A stretch of DNA of 47,721 bases from Actinomycetes bacterium (GTDB lineage: Bacteria > Actinomycetota > Acidimicrobiia > Acidimicrobiales > Acidimicrobiaceae), in assembly GCA_021784785.1 (NCBI GenBank), contig JAJYHJ010000064.1, forward strand, positions 1 to 47,721. The letters are read 5' to 3'. Below, in pieces: positions 16,623 to 24,588 of the stretch. The notes beneath the pieces are model-generated. The model was not told where the DNA came from. It saw only the letters and a list, made by a program, of their open reading frames with translations, and made no database searches. Both the position numbers and the translations under genes were made by a program. Each line of letters begins with the position of its first letter. The first letter of the stretch is position 1.

Positions 16623-16958
16623 ATGGTGAACAAACCTAATATTGCACAGCTAGACGATGCAAACTTTGATGAGTGGATCAAGACATCCGAGAAACCCATA
16701 TTGGTTGACTTCTGGGCCGAGTGGTGTGGACCTTGCAAAATGATAGCTCCAATTCTAGAACAGATTGCAGTCGAGGAAGAGGCTAGGGTAGGTATAGCAA
16801 AACTAAACGTAGATAACTCGCTCGAGGTGGCAAGACGGTACGAAGTAATGAGCATTCCAACCCTGATACTATTCAAGGACGGTCAGGTAGCCAAGCGGAT
16901 CGTAGGGGCAATGCCCAAAGGCTCTCTAATGCGCGAGCTGAATCCCCATCTGTCATAG
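16623..16958 (+). CDS. trxA: Thioredoxin
   Basis: The 111-residue single-domain thioredoxin has active site Trp34-Cys35-Gly36-Pro37-Cys38, the conserved cis-proline region MSIPTLILF, and the G-A-M ending of the fold. It is reduced by the upstream TrxB. The AUG start follows a GATAGGGAG ribosome-binding site. Its TAG stop (16956-16958) overlaps an in-frame ATA of the downstream cwlM-like reading frame, which shares this junction. Confidence 0.97.
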   Translation: MVNKPNIAQLDDANFDEWIKTSEKPILVDFWAEWCGPCKMIAPILEQIAVEEEARVGIAKLNVDNSLEVARRYEVMSIPTLILFKDGQVAKRIVGAMPKGSLMRELNPHLS

Positions 16959-17185
16959 AATCAGATGAGATAAACCTAGACAAAGAGCAAGGCTCCGGTT
17001 TTAAAATAAATCATTTCGTCGATCACGGTCCTGAAGTTGCAGACATTCAGCGAAGATTAGCCAATCTAGGCTACAAAATTAACGATGCAACGGGGATCTT
17101 TGGCGACAGCACCCAGGAGAACATAGCTTCATTTCAAGCCGCCCGGGGACTTCAGATACACGGAATATGCGACAAGATAACATGG
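16955..17185 (+). other. In-frame upstream part of the cwlM-like gene with no ATG/GTG/TTG start
   Basis: This stretch is in the same frame as the CDS starting at 17186 and clearly codes. From about 17021 it reads a complete first peptidoglycan-binding repeat (EVADIQRRLANLGYKI, GIFGDSTQENIASFQAARGL, GICDKITW). The frame is open back to a stop at 16814, inside trxA. Yet I find no ATG, GTG or TTG in this frame between 16817 and 17186. ATA at 16955 overlaps the trxA stop (ATAG), where an ATG would usually couple translation. Options are a non-canonical start, a -1 frameshift from trxA, or a base error. Confidence 0.7.
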
Positions 17186-17959
17186 ATGGCGATCGTAGAA
17201 GCCGGATACACACTCGGAGATCGAGTACTTTATCTAAAACGACCGATGTTTAGAGGAGACGATGTATCTGAACTACAGTACCGCGTCGGTTCATTAGGAT
17301 TCGATCCAGGTAATTTAGATGGAATATATGGCCCTAAAACTGCACGTGCCCTTACTGAATTTCAAGCGAACGTCGGACTACCGGCGGACGGTATCTGCGG
17401 CCGTTCCACCGTCAACGAACTAAAACGGGTATATGGCAGATCATCGGAGCATATTAGAGGAGTTCGAGAAAGGGCTTACCTTAGATCGCGTAACCTCTCC
17501 TTAGACGAGTCAACTATTGCCATCGTATCTTCTCAGCAACTAGAAGCACCTGCAGAGATACTAGCGCTTAAATTGAGACAAAACGGGGCACGTGCCCTCA
17601 ACCTGTCATCAAATGAACAGAGCGAACTCGCGCGCTTAGCTAATGAAATCAAAGCTGACGCATGCATTCATGTAGACTTCTCAACCTCGGGTGTCCAACT
17701 CGCCTACTACTCAGGATTCTCATATACCTCGCCAGGAGGTCAACGTCTCGCAGAACTTATAGCTAATCAGTTTGTAAAGGCAATACCAGAACTAGCACTA
17801 ACCCTTAAAGGAATGACACTTCCAATCCTACGAGAGACTCAAATGCCAACTATTTCACTCCAAGTCCAATCACCATCCACCTGGGTAACGAAGTCACCCG
17901 TGATAGCAGAGATAGTATTACTAGCTGTATCTGACTTTCTCAAGAACTCAACGTATTAA
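17186..17959 (+). CDS. cwlM: CwlM-like peptidoglycan-binding / degenerate amidase protein
   Basis: The first usual start is ATG 17186, but it falls at the end of the first peptidoglycan-binding repeat, so the real protein is longer (see 16955-17185). Seen after it is a second peptidoglycan-binding repeat (FRGDDVSELQYRVGSLGF, LDGIYGPKTARALTEFQ). An amidase_3-like domain follows from about residue 105. That domain lacks recognisable zinc ligands: where an active amidase has a His-containing strand, it reads IAIVSSQQ. This matches mycobacterial CwlM, which is not an active amidase. In mycobacteria, phosphorylated CwlM stimulates MurA and binds FhaA. The trxB-trxA-cwlM-parB order is the mycobacterial one. 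Confidence 0.78.
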   Translation: MAIVEAGYTLGDRVLYLKRPMFRGDDVSELQYRVGSLGFDPGNLDGIYGPKTARALTEFQANVGLPADGICGRSTVNELKRVYGRSSEHIRGVRERAYLRSRNLSLDESTIAIVSSQQLEAPAEILALKLRQNGARALNLSSNEQSELARLANEIKADACIHVDFSTSGVQLAYYSGFSYTSPGGQRLAELIANQFVKAIPELALTLKGMTLPILRETQMPTISLQVQSPSTWVTKSPVIAEIVLLAVSDFLKNSTY

Positions 17960-18131
17960 TCAACAGACACTATTGCGAGATTAATACAACAAGCTTTTTA
18001 ACCAATAGATGCAGATGACGAAGCAAGCACAAACACTGCCCAACTGAATCAAAATATCACATCATCTCCTTTTGTACGGATCCGACACGACAACCTGGCC
18101 AAAACCACTTACCTACCAATATATAGATTAG

Positions 18132-18163
18132 TTATCCACACCCTTATCAACAGCTGTGAACAA
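18132..18163. promoter_or_regulatory. DnaA-box cluster between cwlM and parB
   Basis: A perfect DnaA box TTATCCACA lies at 18132-18140, a one-mismatch copy TTATCAACA at 18144-18152, and an opposite-strand TTGTTCACA at 18155-18163. Three boxes within 32 bp, in the 260-bp gap between convergent cwlM and parB, are 8 kb from the dnaA-dnaN origin. It could titrate DnaA or be part of an extended origin. The rest of 17960-18219 shows only a short AACCC-aat-GGGTT hairpin at 18162-18174. Confidence 0.6.
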
Positions 18164-18219
18164 CCCAATGGGTTAGAGTTATAGTAACACTGAACTAAAC
18201 CTTTAAGGTAATAGCCGAG

Positions 18220-19128
18220 CTACCTGTGAAGCACCAACCTAAAAATACGCTCCAGATCTTCTATGCTGCCAAAGGTAATCTGAATTTTCCCACCCTGGAT
18301 ACCCGATGCACTCGTCGGGCCCAACGACACTATTACCTCTGTATCAAGATGTTCTTGAAGGAGGTTCTCAAGTTCTAATACTCCTGGGGATTTTCGATGG
18401 TTAGGCTCAGACTCTAACTTGTGTCTAACTTTACTCTTATGCGTAACTACATCACTTGCAGAGTCACGAACCTTACGAACCCGTTCTTCAACCTGACGAA
18501 CAGACATATCCGACCGAACTACCTCCTCAGCCAACTCCTCTTGAAGCTTCCGGTCAGGCACCCCGAGTATCGCCCTTGCATGCCCTGCCGATAACTCCCC
18601 CGAACCAACTAGCCGTTGAATAGAGGTCGGTAGTTGCAACATCCTTAGGGTATTGGACACCGCAACGCGGCTCTTGCCGACTCTGTGTGCAACTTCGTCG
18701 TGAGTAAGACCAAAGTCATCGATCAGCTGCCGATAAGCACCTGCCTCCTCTAATGGATTCAAATCAGATCTATGGAGATTCTCGACGATCGCTCTCTCTA
18801 AAGACTCTTGGTCGTTTGCTTCCTGCACGACCGCTGGAATACGGTCTAATCCTGCTCGCTTCGCCGCTCGTAGCCGCCGTTCACCCGCAATGAGTTCGTA
18901 GACTCCATCTCCAACCCTACGCACTAAAATCGGTTGTAATACTCCTATCGTCGAGATCGATTCTGCAAGAGCGGATATAGACTCTTCCTCGAAGACCCTA
19001 CGCGGCTGATACCTATTAGCCTCAATCGACGAGATCATCAAATTTTGTAATGACGACGACGAATCGTTACTTTCATCAATCGGAATAAGGGAACTAAGGC
19101 CTCTTCCTAAACCCGACACTCTAGACAT
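18220..19128 (-). CDS. parB: Chromosome-partitioning protein ParB
   Basis: ParB is a CTP-dependent DNA clamp that loads at parS and drives origin segregation with ParA. The start is set at ATG 19128 (MSRVSGLGRGLSSLIP), the usual ParB N-terminus; an earlier in-frame ATG would run 80 bp into parA. Of 302 residues, the CTP-binding ParB/Srx domain has NRYQPRR and LIAGERRLRAAK. The helix-turn-helix DNA-binding part is LTHDEVAHRVGKSRVAVSN. A C-terminal dimer domain follows. It overlaps parA by 8 nt, so translation is coupled. The nearby parS is its target. Confidence 0.96.
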   Translation of the reverse strand: MSRVSGLGRGLSSLIPIDESNDSSSSLQNLMISSIEANRYQPRRVFEEESISALAESISTIGVLQPILVRRVGDGVYELIAGERRLRAAKRAGLDRIPAVVQEANDQESLERAIVENLHRSDLNPLEEAGAYRQLIDDFGLTHDEVAHRVGKSRVAVSNTLRMLQLPTSIQRLVGSGELSAGHARAILGVPDRKLQEELAEEVVRSDMSVRQVEERVRKVRDSASDVVTHKSKVRHKLESEPNHRKSPGVLELENLLQEHLDTEVIVSLGPTSASGIQGGKIQITFGSIEDLERIFRLVLHR

Positions 19129-19894
19129 GGTTTCTAACCTCCTCGGCCAACGATCTGTAGGAAATAGCACCTCTAGAGGTAGGATCAAACACTGTAATAG
19201 GTTGCCCAAAAGAGGGCGCCTCAGAAATTCTCACACTTCTGGGTATAATCGTTTTACACACTATCTCACCGCAAAAATTACGCACGTCTTCCACAACCTG
19301 TTCAGACAGCTTCGTCCTTGCATCGTACATCGTCATAACAACGTATTCAACGCTAAGTTCTGGATTTAAACTCGCCTGGACCAGTTTCACGTTTCTAAAG
19401 AGCTGCGACAATCCTTCCAACGCATAGTACTCGCATTGAATCGGAACCATAACGGTCTTCGCTGCGGAGAGAGCGTTGATAGTTAAAAGACCAAGCGAGG
19501 GAGGACAGTCTATAAAGATATAGTCGTACTCTCCAAGCGATCCCTCAATGCTTCGCTTAAGCTTCGTCTCCCGACTAAATGCAGACACTAGCTCAATCTC
19601 AGCACCAGCCAAGTCGATCGTCGCCGGTACAACAAAAAGATTCTTCACCTCTGAAGCTTCTGTTACATCCTCAATCGCCACGTCTTTCATAAGCACGTCG
19701 TATATAGACAGCTCAATAGCGCGAGGATTGATACCCAAACCTGTAGACGCGTTTCCTTGAGGATCTAAATCGATCACCAAAACCCTCTGGCCCATCTCAG
19801 CTAAGGCTGCCGAAAGATTCACTGTAGTTGTGGTCTTACCAACCCCTCCTTTTTGATTAGCGATCGCTAACACATGCGTATCTTTTGCATCCAC
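19121..19894 (-). CDS. parA: Chromosome-partitioning ATPase ParA (Soj)
   Basis: A 257-residue Walker-type ATPase that binds nucleoid DNA and moves ParB-parS complexes. The deviant Walker A is KGGVGKTTTTVN at about 15-26. The Walker A' region is VIDLDPQGNASTGLG and Walker B is YIFIDCPPSLG. The short N-terminus without an extra HTH domain is that of chromosomal ParA. Upstream, 88 bp from its start, is a parS site, so ParB could influence its expression. Confidence 0.97.
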   Translation of the reverse strand: MDAKDTHVLAIANQKGGVGKTTTTVNLSAALAEMGQRVLVIDLDPQGNASTGLGINPRAIELSIYDVLMKDVAIEDVTEASEVKNLFVVPATIDLAGAEIELVSAFSRETKLKRSIEGSLGEYDYIFIDCPPSLGLLTINALSAAKTVMVPIQCEYYALEGLSQLFRNVKLVQASLNPELSVEYVVMTMYDARTKLSEQVVEDVRNFCGEIVCKTIIPRSVRISEAPSFGQPITVFDPTSRGAISYRSLAEEVRNHV

Positions 19895-20845
19895 GTTTTC
19901 TTCCCCATATCACATTGGTACACCCACATACTACAAGGCAATCATACACACAGGCACGCTATGACAAATAGTCGCGTATTCGTTTCACGTGAAACCTTTC
20001 TAAACCCTCGGTTCAAACAAAACATAACACACGCGTACCACAACTTCCAAAATATCTGCAAACACTAAGTCACTCAACGAACAGAAGGGGAGTTACTCAC
20101 CGGTTTGGCACGAGTTGTTTACATTTACCACCGTTCAACAATTAGTCCCTGCTATTAATGACGACACCGACAAATAGCGTGCTCTTCAGACGAGATCGCC
20201 ACCCAGACCCTCATCAAGACCCTAATTGAGAAGTGCTACAAACTAAAGAGCCATAGCGGTACTACATGAGCACAATTGCAATCAAACGATCATCAAATGA
20301 ACATTACTACGGCACAATGTTGCCAAACAAACGCCACCAATATTGAGGTGACACCTTTACCACGGAAGCACACTGAATCAACACAAATATCAAATGACAC
20401 TTCCATAAGCTACTCACAAATAGCCACACAATCTCACCAACTAAATATCCATTCACCAAGCAAATCACAAACCCACTTTGTTCCGTGCACCGATATATAG
20501 AACGGGAAGATGCATTATCCCTGGCCCAGTAATATCCTTGAAGTATAAGCAACTGCCCACATGTATCTATAATCAACGTCCGATATCCCTCGACGATCGA
20601 GTTCAAGAATTAAAAAGCAACCAAGGGCTACAATCTACATTCCTTCCAATGTCTATCTTGACCCAAGATACTTTTCACCTGGGGATTAGACACATATACT
20701 AATTATGGTTCATAACGTTAAGATTTGGAATCAGAGTTGGCAAAAAAGTGAATGTGAGAACAGATTCAGAAGCACTTATTAGAAAACTCTCCACACGATA
20801 AAAGAGCCATTTCTTACGACAAAACTAAATCAGCTATGGAACAAG
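19895..20845. other. 950-bp gene-free interval between rsmG and parA containing parS
   Basis: No convincing protein gene is present. The short open frames on both strands lack ribosome-binding sites, family-like motifs or a start position that would fit. The sequence is AT-rich, with many short A/C runs on the plus strand. Apart from parS at 19982-19995 I see no clear hairpin, DnaA box or tRNA. In related genomes rsmG and parA are usually close together, so this spacer is unusually long. It could hold the parAB promoter, an unknown RNA or centromere sequence. Confidence 0.6.
19982..19995. promoter_or_regulatory. parS centromere site
   Basis: GTTTCACGTGAAAC is a perfect 14-bp palindrome identical to the core of the bacterial parS consensus (TGTTTCACGTGAAACA); the outermost base on each side differs. 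It lies 88 bp upstream of parA, the position expected for the ParB loading site. I found no second full match elsewhere in the window; only a partial GTTTCACGTTTC occurs inside parA near 19385. Confidence 0.9.
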
Positions 20846-21484
20846 CTAAAATAACGGGTTTCTTATTAGCCTTTGAGTCTCTCTGGGATACCTATCGCCA
20901 AGGACTTTTACCTTTTTCAGCACAGTTATAGCGAACGGAGAAGTAATTATCTTCTCCCTCTGTAAACCTAGCTCCATTAGATACTTATCATTCCAACGAG
21001 CCGATTCAGTACGTACAGCCGCCGGAGGGTCAGAGACAAGCACAAATCCTCCCACTGCGACTAGTCCAGAAGCACACTCCGCCGTTATGGAAGTTTTCCC
21101 AAACGCTTTAGCTGTAACAAACTGAGCGGATTCCCTGAACTCAATACGATGTCCTAGAATCTCCGCCCTGCAGTGCAATGTCTGACATCTGTTGTCGATG
21201 CCATATGACAAAATGCAGCTATCTAAGAATGCAGCTCGTTTAGCCATAGACTCCACAAGGAAGACGTGTAGCTCTGGAAGTAATTGAGCGATAACCAATC
21301 CAGGAAATCCCCCTCCTGTCCCAAGATCAAAGAGGGTAGGAGTGGAATGACGCGGAGACTTCGACAGACAATCTGAGACTATGCTACTAAAAAAGAACGC
21401 CTGCTCCAAGTGAACATCTGGAGCAGACGGACCGATGAATCCAAGTCTTTGGGACTCGAGTATCCAGTCAAAACGATGATCCAC
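20846..21484 (-). CDS. rsmG: 16S rRNA (guanine-N7)-methyltransferase RsmG
   Basis: RsmG methylates G527 of 16S rRNA with S-adenosylmethionine. The 212 residues have a Rossmann core with the SAM-binding FDLGTGGGFPGLVIAQLLP segment (split: LGTGGGFPGLV), then VESMAKRAAFLD and the RAEIL strand. It is also known as GidB. It lies 4 bp after khpB, in the conserved rpmH-rnpA-yidD-yidC-khpB-rsmG order. It is followed by the long parS-containing spacer. Confidence 0.95.
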   Translation of the reverse strand: MDHRFDWILESQRLGFIGPSAPDVHLEQAFFFSSIVSDCLSKSPRHSTPTLFDLGTGGGFPGLVIAQLLPELHVFLVESMAKRAAFLDSCILSYGIDNRCQTLHCRAEILGHRIEFRESAQFVTAKAFGKTSITAECASGLVAVGGFVLVSDPPAAVRTESARWNDKYLMELGLQREKIITSPFAITVLKKVKVLGDRYPRETQRLIRNPLF

Positions 21485-21488
21485 AGAT

Positions 21489-22373
21489 CTATGAACCTAT
21501 TTCGGCACCTAATTCTTCTTTTACTTCCACGCCGCTACCAGCGAAAATAACAACATACCTATTTGGTTCTTCACCCTCTGATTTGGACCCAACCCCATCT
21601 ATAGAGGCCACTACGTCGTGGACTATCTTGCGCTCAGATGCAATCATCGGATCGAAAACTCGATCCTCACCAGAAGCAATCACCTCATCCACAACACTCC
21701 GCGTGAATCGTTCCAATGCCTCACGTCGCCTCTTGCGGTATCCGTCCACATCGACTGTAACACGACCTGCTGACTCCCCTGCGTGCGCCTGAACGACCGC
21801 CTTGGTTAGCTCTTGAACCGCAGCGATTACGGCCCCCTTTTGGCCGATCAAAGATCCTAGCTGTTCACCCGTTATAGAAAGATCTATTGACTCATCATCT
21901 AGATGATCGATAGACACTGTCGCTAACATGTCAAGTTCATACAAAAGATCAGCAAGAAAGTGCTGTGCAACGACGGCTAACTCCGTGCGGGAAATGAGAG
22001 GTGCAGCTGTCTCTTCCAGCTGTTCAACATCGTCTTCTCTCTCTTGCATTACCGTATTCCTCTCTTTTTGACCATTAACCGACTTGCTACTTGTATCCAA
22101 ACGTTCTGGACTCACACTTCCACCGTCTGAATTAGCATCATCTTTTCCAATGGATGACTTTCTCCGTCTTACTCGACGGCCATCTTTCGCTTTAGGGGTC
22201 GCCGGCAGCACTCTTCCTCGAACTCTCGCAGGTCGCTTTGACATGCCTAGAAAACCTGTCTTAGCTTCTTCTAAGACCTCAAACTCCGCCTCGGAATCGT
22301 CAACCCCCAAAAGATCCAAGGCTGCTTCCTTCGCCTCTTCAACGGTTCTACCGGTGGTCTCAACCCAATCCAT
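21489..22373 (-). CDS. khpB: RNA-binding protein KhpB (Jag/SpoIIIJ-associated, KH-R3H)
   Basis: Of 294 residues, the N-terminal Jag_N domain is at about 1-50 (WVETTGRTVEEAKEAALDLL). A charged, low-complexity linker covers about 60-125. The KH domain has GEQLGSLIGQKGAVIAAVQE at about 185. The C-terminal R3H domain has RSVVDEVIASGEDR, DPMIASERKIVHDVV and a RYVVIF ending. It binds small and messenger RNAs and influences cell-wall growth in other bacteria. It sits directly after yidC, as usual. Confidence 0.93.
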   Translation of the reverse strand: MDWVETTGRTVEEAKEAALDLLGVDDSEAEFEVLEEAKTGFLGMSKRPARVRGRVLPATPKAKDGRRVRRRKSSIGKDDANSDGGSVSPERLDTSSKSVNGQKERNTVMQEREDDVEQLEETAAPLISRTELAVVAQHFLADLLYELDMLATVSIDHLDDESIDLSITGEQLGSLIGQKGAVIAAVQELTKAVVQAHAGESAGRVTVDVDGYRKRRREALERFTRSVVDEVIASGEDRVFDPMIASERKIVHDVVASIDGVGSKSEGEEPNRYVVIFAGSGVEVKEELGAEIGS

Positions 22374-22433
22374 CTATACCTCTCGAATTAAATAACTAAT
22401 ACACAAACAAAAGAACAAAGAACGGAGTATAAC

Positions 22434-23456
22434 TCAGCCTCGTCGTTTTGACTCCCTACGAGGTCCAGCTGGTCTATTCTTGGCATTCACATCGTTGCGT
22501 TGCGAACCTCTACGTCGAATCGAACTCTGAGAAGAGCGACTGTTAGAGGACTTTGACTTATCTATCCAAGCGGTATTCGTGGAGGTCATGTTAGTACTTT
22601 TACTACCTGCATCTTCTTTGCTTACCTTCCCACTGTTCGCTTGTTTGTTCTGTAGGTCGAGGCGCTTCTGCTCTTTAGCGCCTAGTGAGTGCGCTCTTAA
22701 GACCGGGTCTCGTCGCCACATGATCTCTTGTTGAATAACTCTAAACAAGCCAGAAACTACAAAGTATAGGTTCACACCAGAAGGGATCCCTATATAGATA
22801 ACTCCGAAAATGATTGGGGTAAATCTCTGAATCATCAGAGCCTGCGGATTTGCTTTAGCGGCAGCCGGATTTTTAGCTGTAATTTGCCATGTCTGCAAAA
22901 ATTGAAGGCCGACTGCTAGTAACACCACCAGGTAATAGGGTAGAGCACCAAAAAAAGATCCTTTGAAACTCGTCGCCGCCACCGCTAAATTAATACCTAA
23001 AGAGTGCATCGCCCCGTGAGAAGCCATGAGGTTCTTATAGAGTAATGTCGTGTGACTGATATACTCAGGGGATGCAATATGATGAACGCCTACCGTGTTA
23101 GTAAGTCCACGAATGATGTCGTACATTACAAAGAGCAACGGTAGCTGAAGCAGCATCGGTAAACATCCTGAAGCAGGGGAGACCTTGTTCTCCTTGAACA
23201 AAGCCTGTTGCGCTTCCATCAATCCTTGCTTATCCTTACCGAATTTCTTTTGGAGCTCCTTCACTTTCGGCTGTAAAGCCTGCATCTGCAGCATCGACCG
23301 CGTGGATATCACTGTAAGTGGTGATATTACCACCATCACTGTTATCGTTAAGAGAGCTATCGCGAAGCTATAGCTGTGTACCCAGCTATAGTAAAGAGCA
23401 ATAAGCCCTGCCATCACTTCAAATATGGGACGGAAGATACTCGTTAAAAACGACAT
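22434..23456 (-). CDS. yidC: Membrane protein insertase YidC
   Basis: The 340-residue YidC/Oxa1 protein inserts membrane proteins with or without Sec. It has an early membrane segment (VMAGLIALYYSWVHSYSFAI) and conserved core motifs (KVKELQKKFGKDKQGLMEAQ, LPMLLQLPLLFVMYDIIRGL). Further helices run to about residue 230. The last 90 residues are soluble, Ser/Lys/Arg-rich and end in KRRG, a ribosome-facing basic tail. Its start overlaps the yidD stop by 1 nt. Confidence 0.95.
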   Translation of the reverse strand: MSFLTSIFRPIFEVMAGLIALYYSWVHSYSFAIALLTITVMVVISPLTVISTRSMLQMQALQPKVKELQKKFGKDKQGLMEAQQALFKENKVSPASGCLPMLLQLPLLFVMYDIIRGLTNTVGVHHIASPEYISHTTLLYKNLMASHGAMHSLGINLAVAATSFKGSFFGALPYYLVVLLAVGLQFLQTWQITAKNPAAAKANPQALMIQRFTPIIFGVIYIGIPSGVNLYFVVSGLFRVIQQEIMWRRDPVLRAHSLGAKEQKRLDLQNKQANSGKVSKEDAGSKSTNMTSTNTAWIDKSKSSNSRSSQSSIRRRGSQRNDVNAKNRPAGPRRESKRRG

Positions 23457-23719
23457 TAATTACTACCTGACCTTTTTGGTGGGGGGACCAGATCAATACC
23501 ACTAGATCCAAATGGGTTACAACGGGCTATACGCTTAACAGCTAACCAAGAACCAGCCAGAGAACCATGAATCTCTATGGCCTCAACTGCATACTCTGAA
23601 CAACTCGGCATGTACCTACATGGAGAAGGCTTTCCCGCGCGCGCTTTTTGATAGATATGGATAGCTCCAACGAGCGCTTTGCTTAGAAAGTTACGTGACT
23701 TGCCTATCTCCACCGGCAC
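23456..23719 (-). CDS. yidD: Membrane protein insertion efficiency factor YidD
   Basis: The 87-residue protein has the YidD signature: IHIYQKARAGKPSPCRYMPS, then CSEYAVEAIEIHG and RIARCNPFG. The three conserved cysteines are present. It is a small peripheral membrane protein that helps YidC-dependent insertion. It overlaps rnpA by 1 nt upstream and yidC by 1 nt downstream, so rnpA-yidD-yidC are translationally coupled. It ends in a short basic tail. Confidence 0.95.
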   Translation of the reverse strand: MPVEIGKSRNFLSKALVGAIHIYQKARAGKPSPCRYMPSCSEYAVEAIEIHGSLAGSWLAVKRIARCNPFGSSGIDLVPPPKRSGSN

Positions 23720-24081
23720 TAACTCTTCCTCTCAAGAGAACGGCTATCGTAGATCTTTTCCAACAAATAGCGTAGCTCACCCAATATATCATTGTAGGAC
23801 AGTTCTAACAGAGTCCGACGGCCTCCAATGAGATATAGGCCTCCAACAAGCCGATCACACTTAGCAATATCGTGAAGTGCGCTCCTACATCTTCGCTTTA
23901 CTTTATTACGATCGACCGCTCGACGAAACTCCTTTTTGGGAAGCGCAAACGCAACTTTTGCGACCATATCATCGTTCAACTGTGCTTTGACTCTAAGGTT
24001 GACGGTGGAAACACTGAAACCTGAGGAGTTCAGAGCTCTGAACTCCTCTTTCAAACTCACTGAAGATAAAGAGGTAGACAC
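23719..24081 (-). CDS. rnpA: Ribonuclease P protein component
   Basis: The basic 120-residue protein partners with RNase P RNA to remove tRNA 5' leaders. It shows the family's RNR motif as DRNKVKRRCRSAL, preceded by VAFALPKKEFRRAV, and the central FSVSTVNLRVKAQ strand. It lies 16 bp after rpmH, the almost universal arrangement. The RNase P RNA gene is not in the window. Confidence 0.95.
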   Translation of the reverse strand: MSTSLSSVSLKEEFRALNSSGFSVSTVNLRVKAQLNDDMVAKVAFALPKKEFRRAVDRNKVKRRCRSALHDIAKCDRLVGGLYLIGGRRTLLELSYNDILGELRYLLEKIYDSRSLERKS

Positions 24082-24097
24082 ATCAAACTAACAACCA

Positions 24098-24232
24098 TTA
24101 AGCGCTAAGACGTTTACGTCCCTTAGCTCTTCTGGATTTTAATATCGCTCGACCTGCGCGAGTAGCCATGCGAGCTCGGAAACCGTGCTTCCTTTTTCTT
24201 CTTCGATTGTTTGGTTGGAACGTTCTCTTCAT
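24098..24232 (-). CDS. rpmH: 50S ribosomal protein L34
   Basis: A 44-codon frame on the minus strand begins [18 protein letters not shown] and continues [20 protein letters not shown], then RKRLSA. This is a complete L34 of normal length. It is the first gene of the rpmH-rnpA-yidD-yidC-khpB-rsmG cluster, divergent from dnaA. Confidence 0.97.
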   Translation of the reverse strand: MKRTFQPNNRRRKRKHGFRARMATRAGRAILKSRRAKGRKRLSA

Positions 24233-24588
24233 CTATTACACACCCTTATAAAGCTCTACATAGTGACCCTTCATTATATATAGACAAGACTTTGAAATAG
24301 ACCAAAGAATCTTAAACTATAACCACTCATCGTGAACACTACAACCCTAAATGTGACCGTATTTCCATACTTTAGGCTTTGGGTTAAGGCTTACTTATAC
24401 TTCCTGTTCACAATAAATATATGCTTTAAGCTGGGAGTTTCTTTATAAATTTATCTAACTTTCTATTGATTTTCGGCCCCAAGTCCAATACAATGCGCTA
24501 AGTTCATATTTCCACGGAAAAATCCCTCGGGAATCAAGCTTCTTAGGTTTGCAGCCTAGAAAAGTGGAATAAGGTTTGGAGGACTGAA
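24233..24588. promoter_or_regulatory. Divergent rpmH/dnaA promoter region
   Basis: This 356-bp AT-rich gap separates divergent rpmH and dnaA and must hold both promoters. A strong ribosome-binding site GGAGGA (24578-24583) precedes the dnaA ATG with 5-bp spacing. I see only poor DnaA-box matches here (for example CTGTTCACAA near 24406), unlike the dnaA-dnaN gap. No gene or clear terminator is visible. Confidence 0.7.

Noticed and set aside
20307-20606. 99-codon minus-strand frame in the rsmG-parA spacer
   Set aside because: It has no ribosome-binding site and an odd composition, and overlaps other random frames; no family resemblance.
24233-24588. A second origin element upstream of dnaA
   Set aside because: Only poor DnaA-box matches are present, whereas the dnaA-dnaN gap has three perfect boxes.
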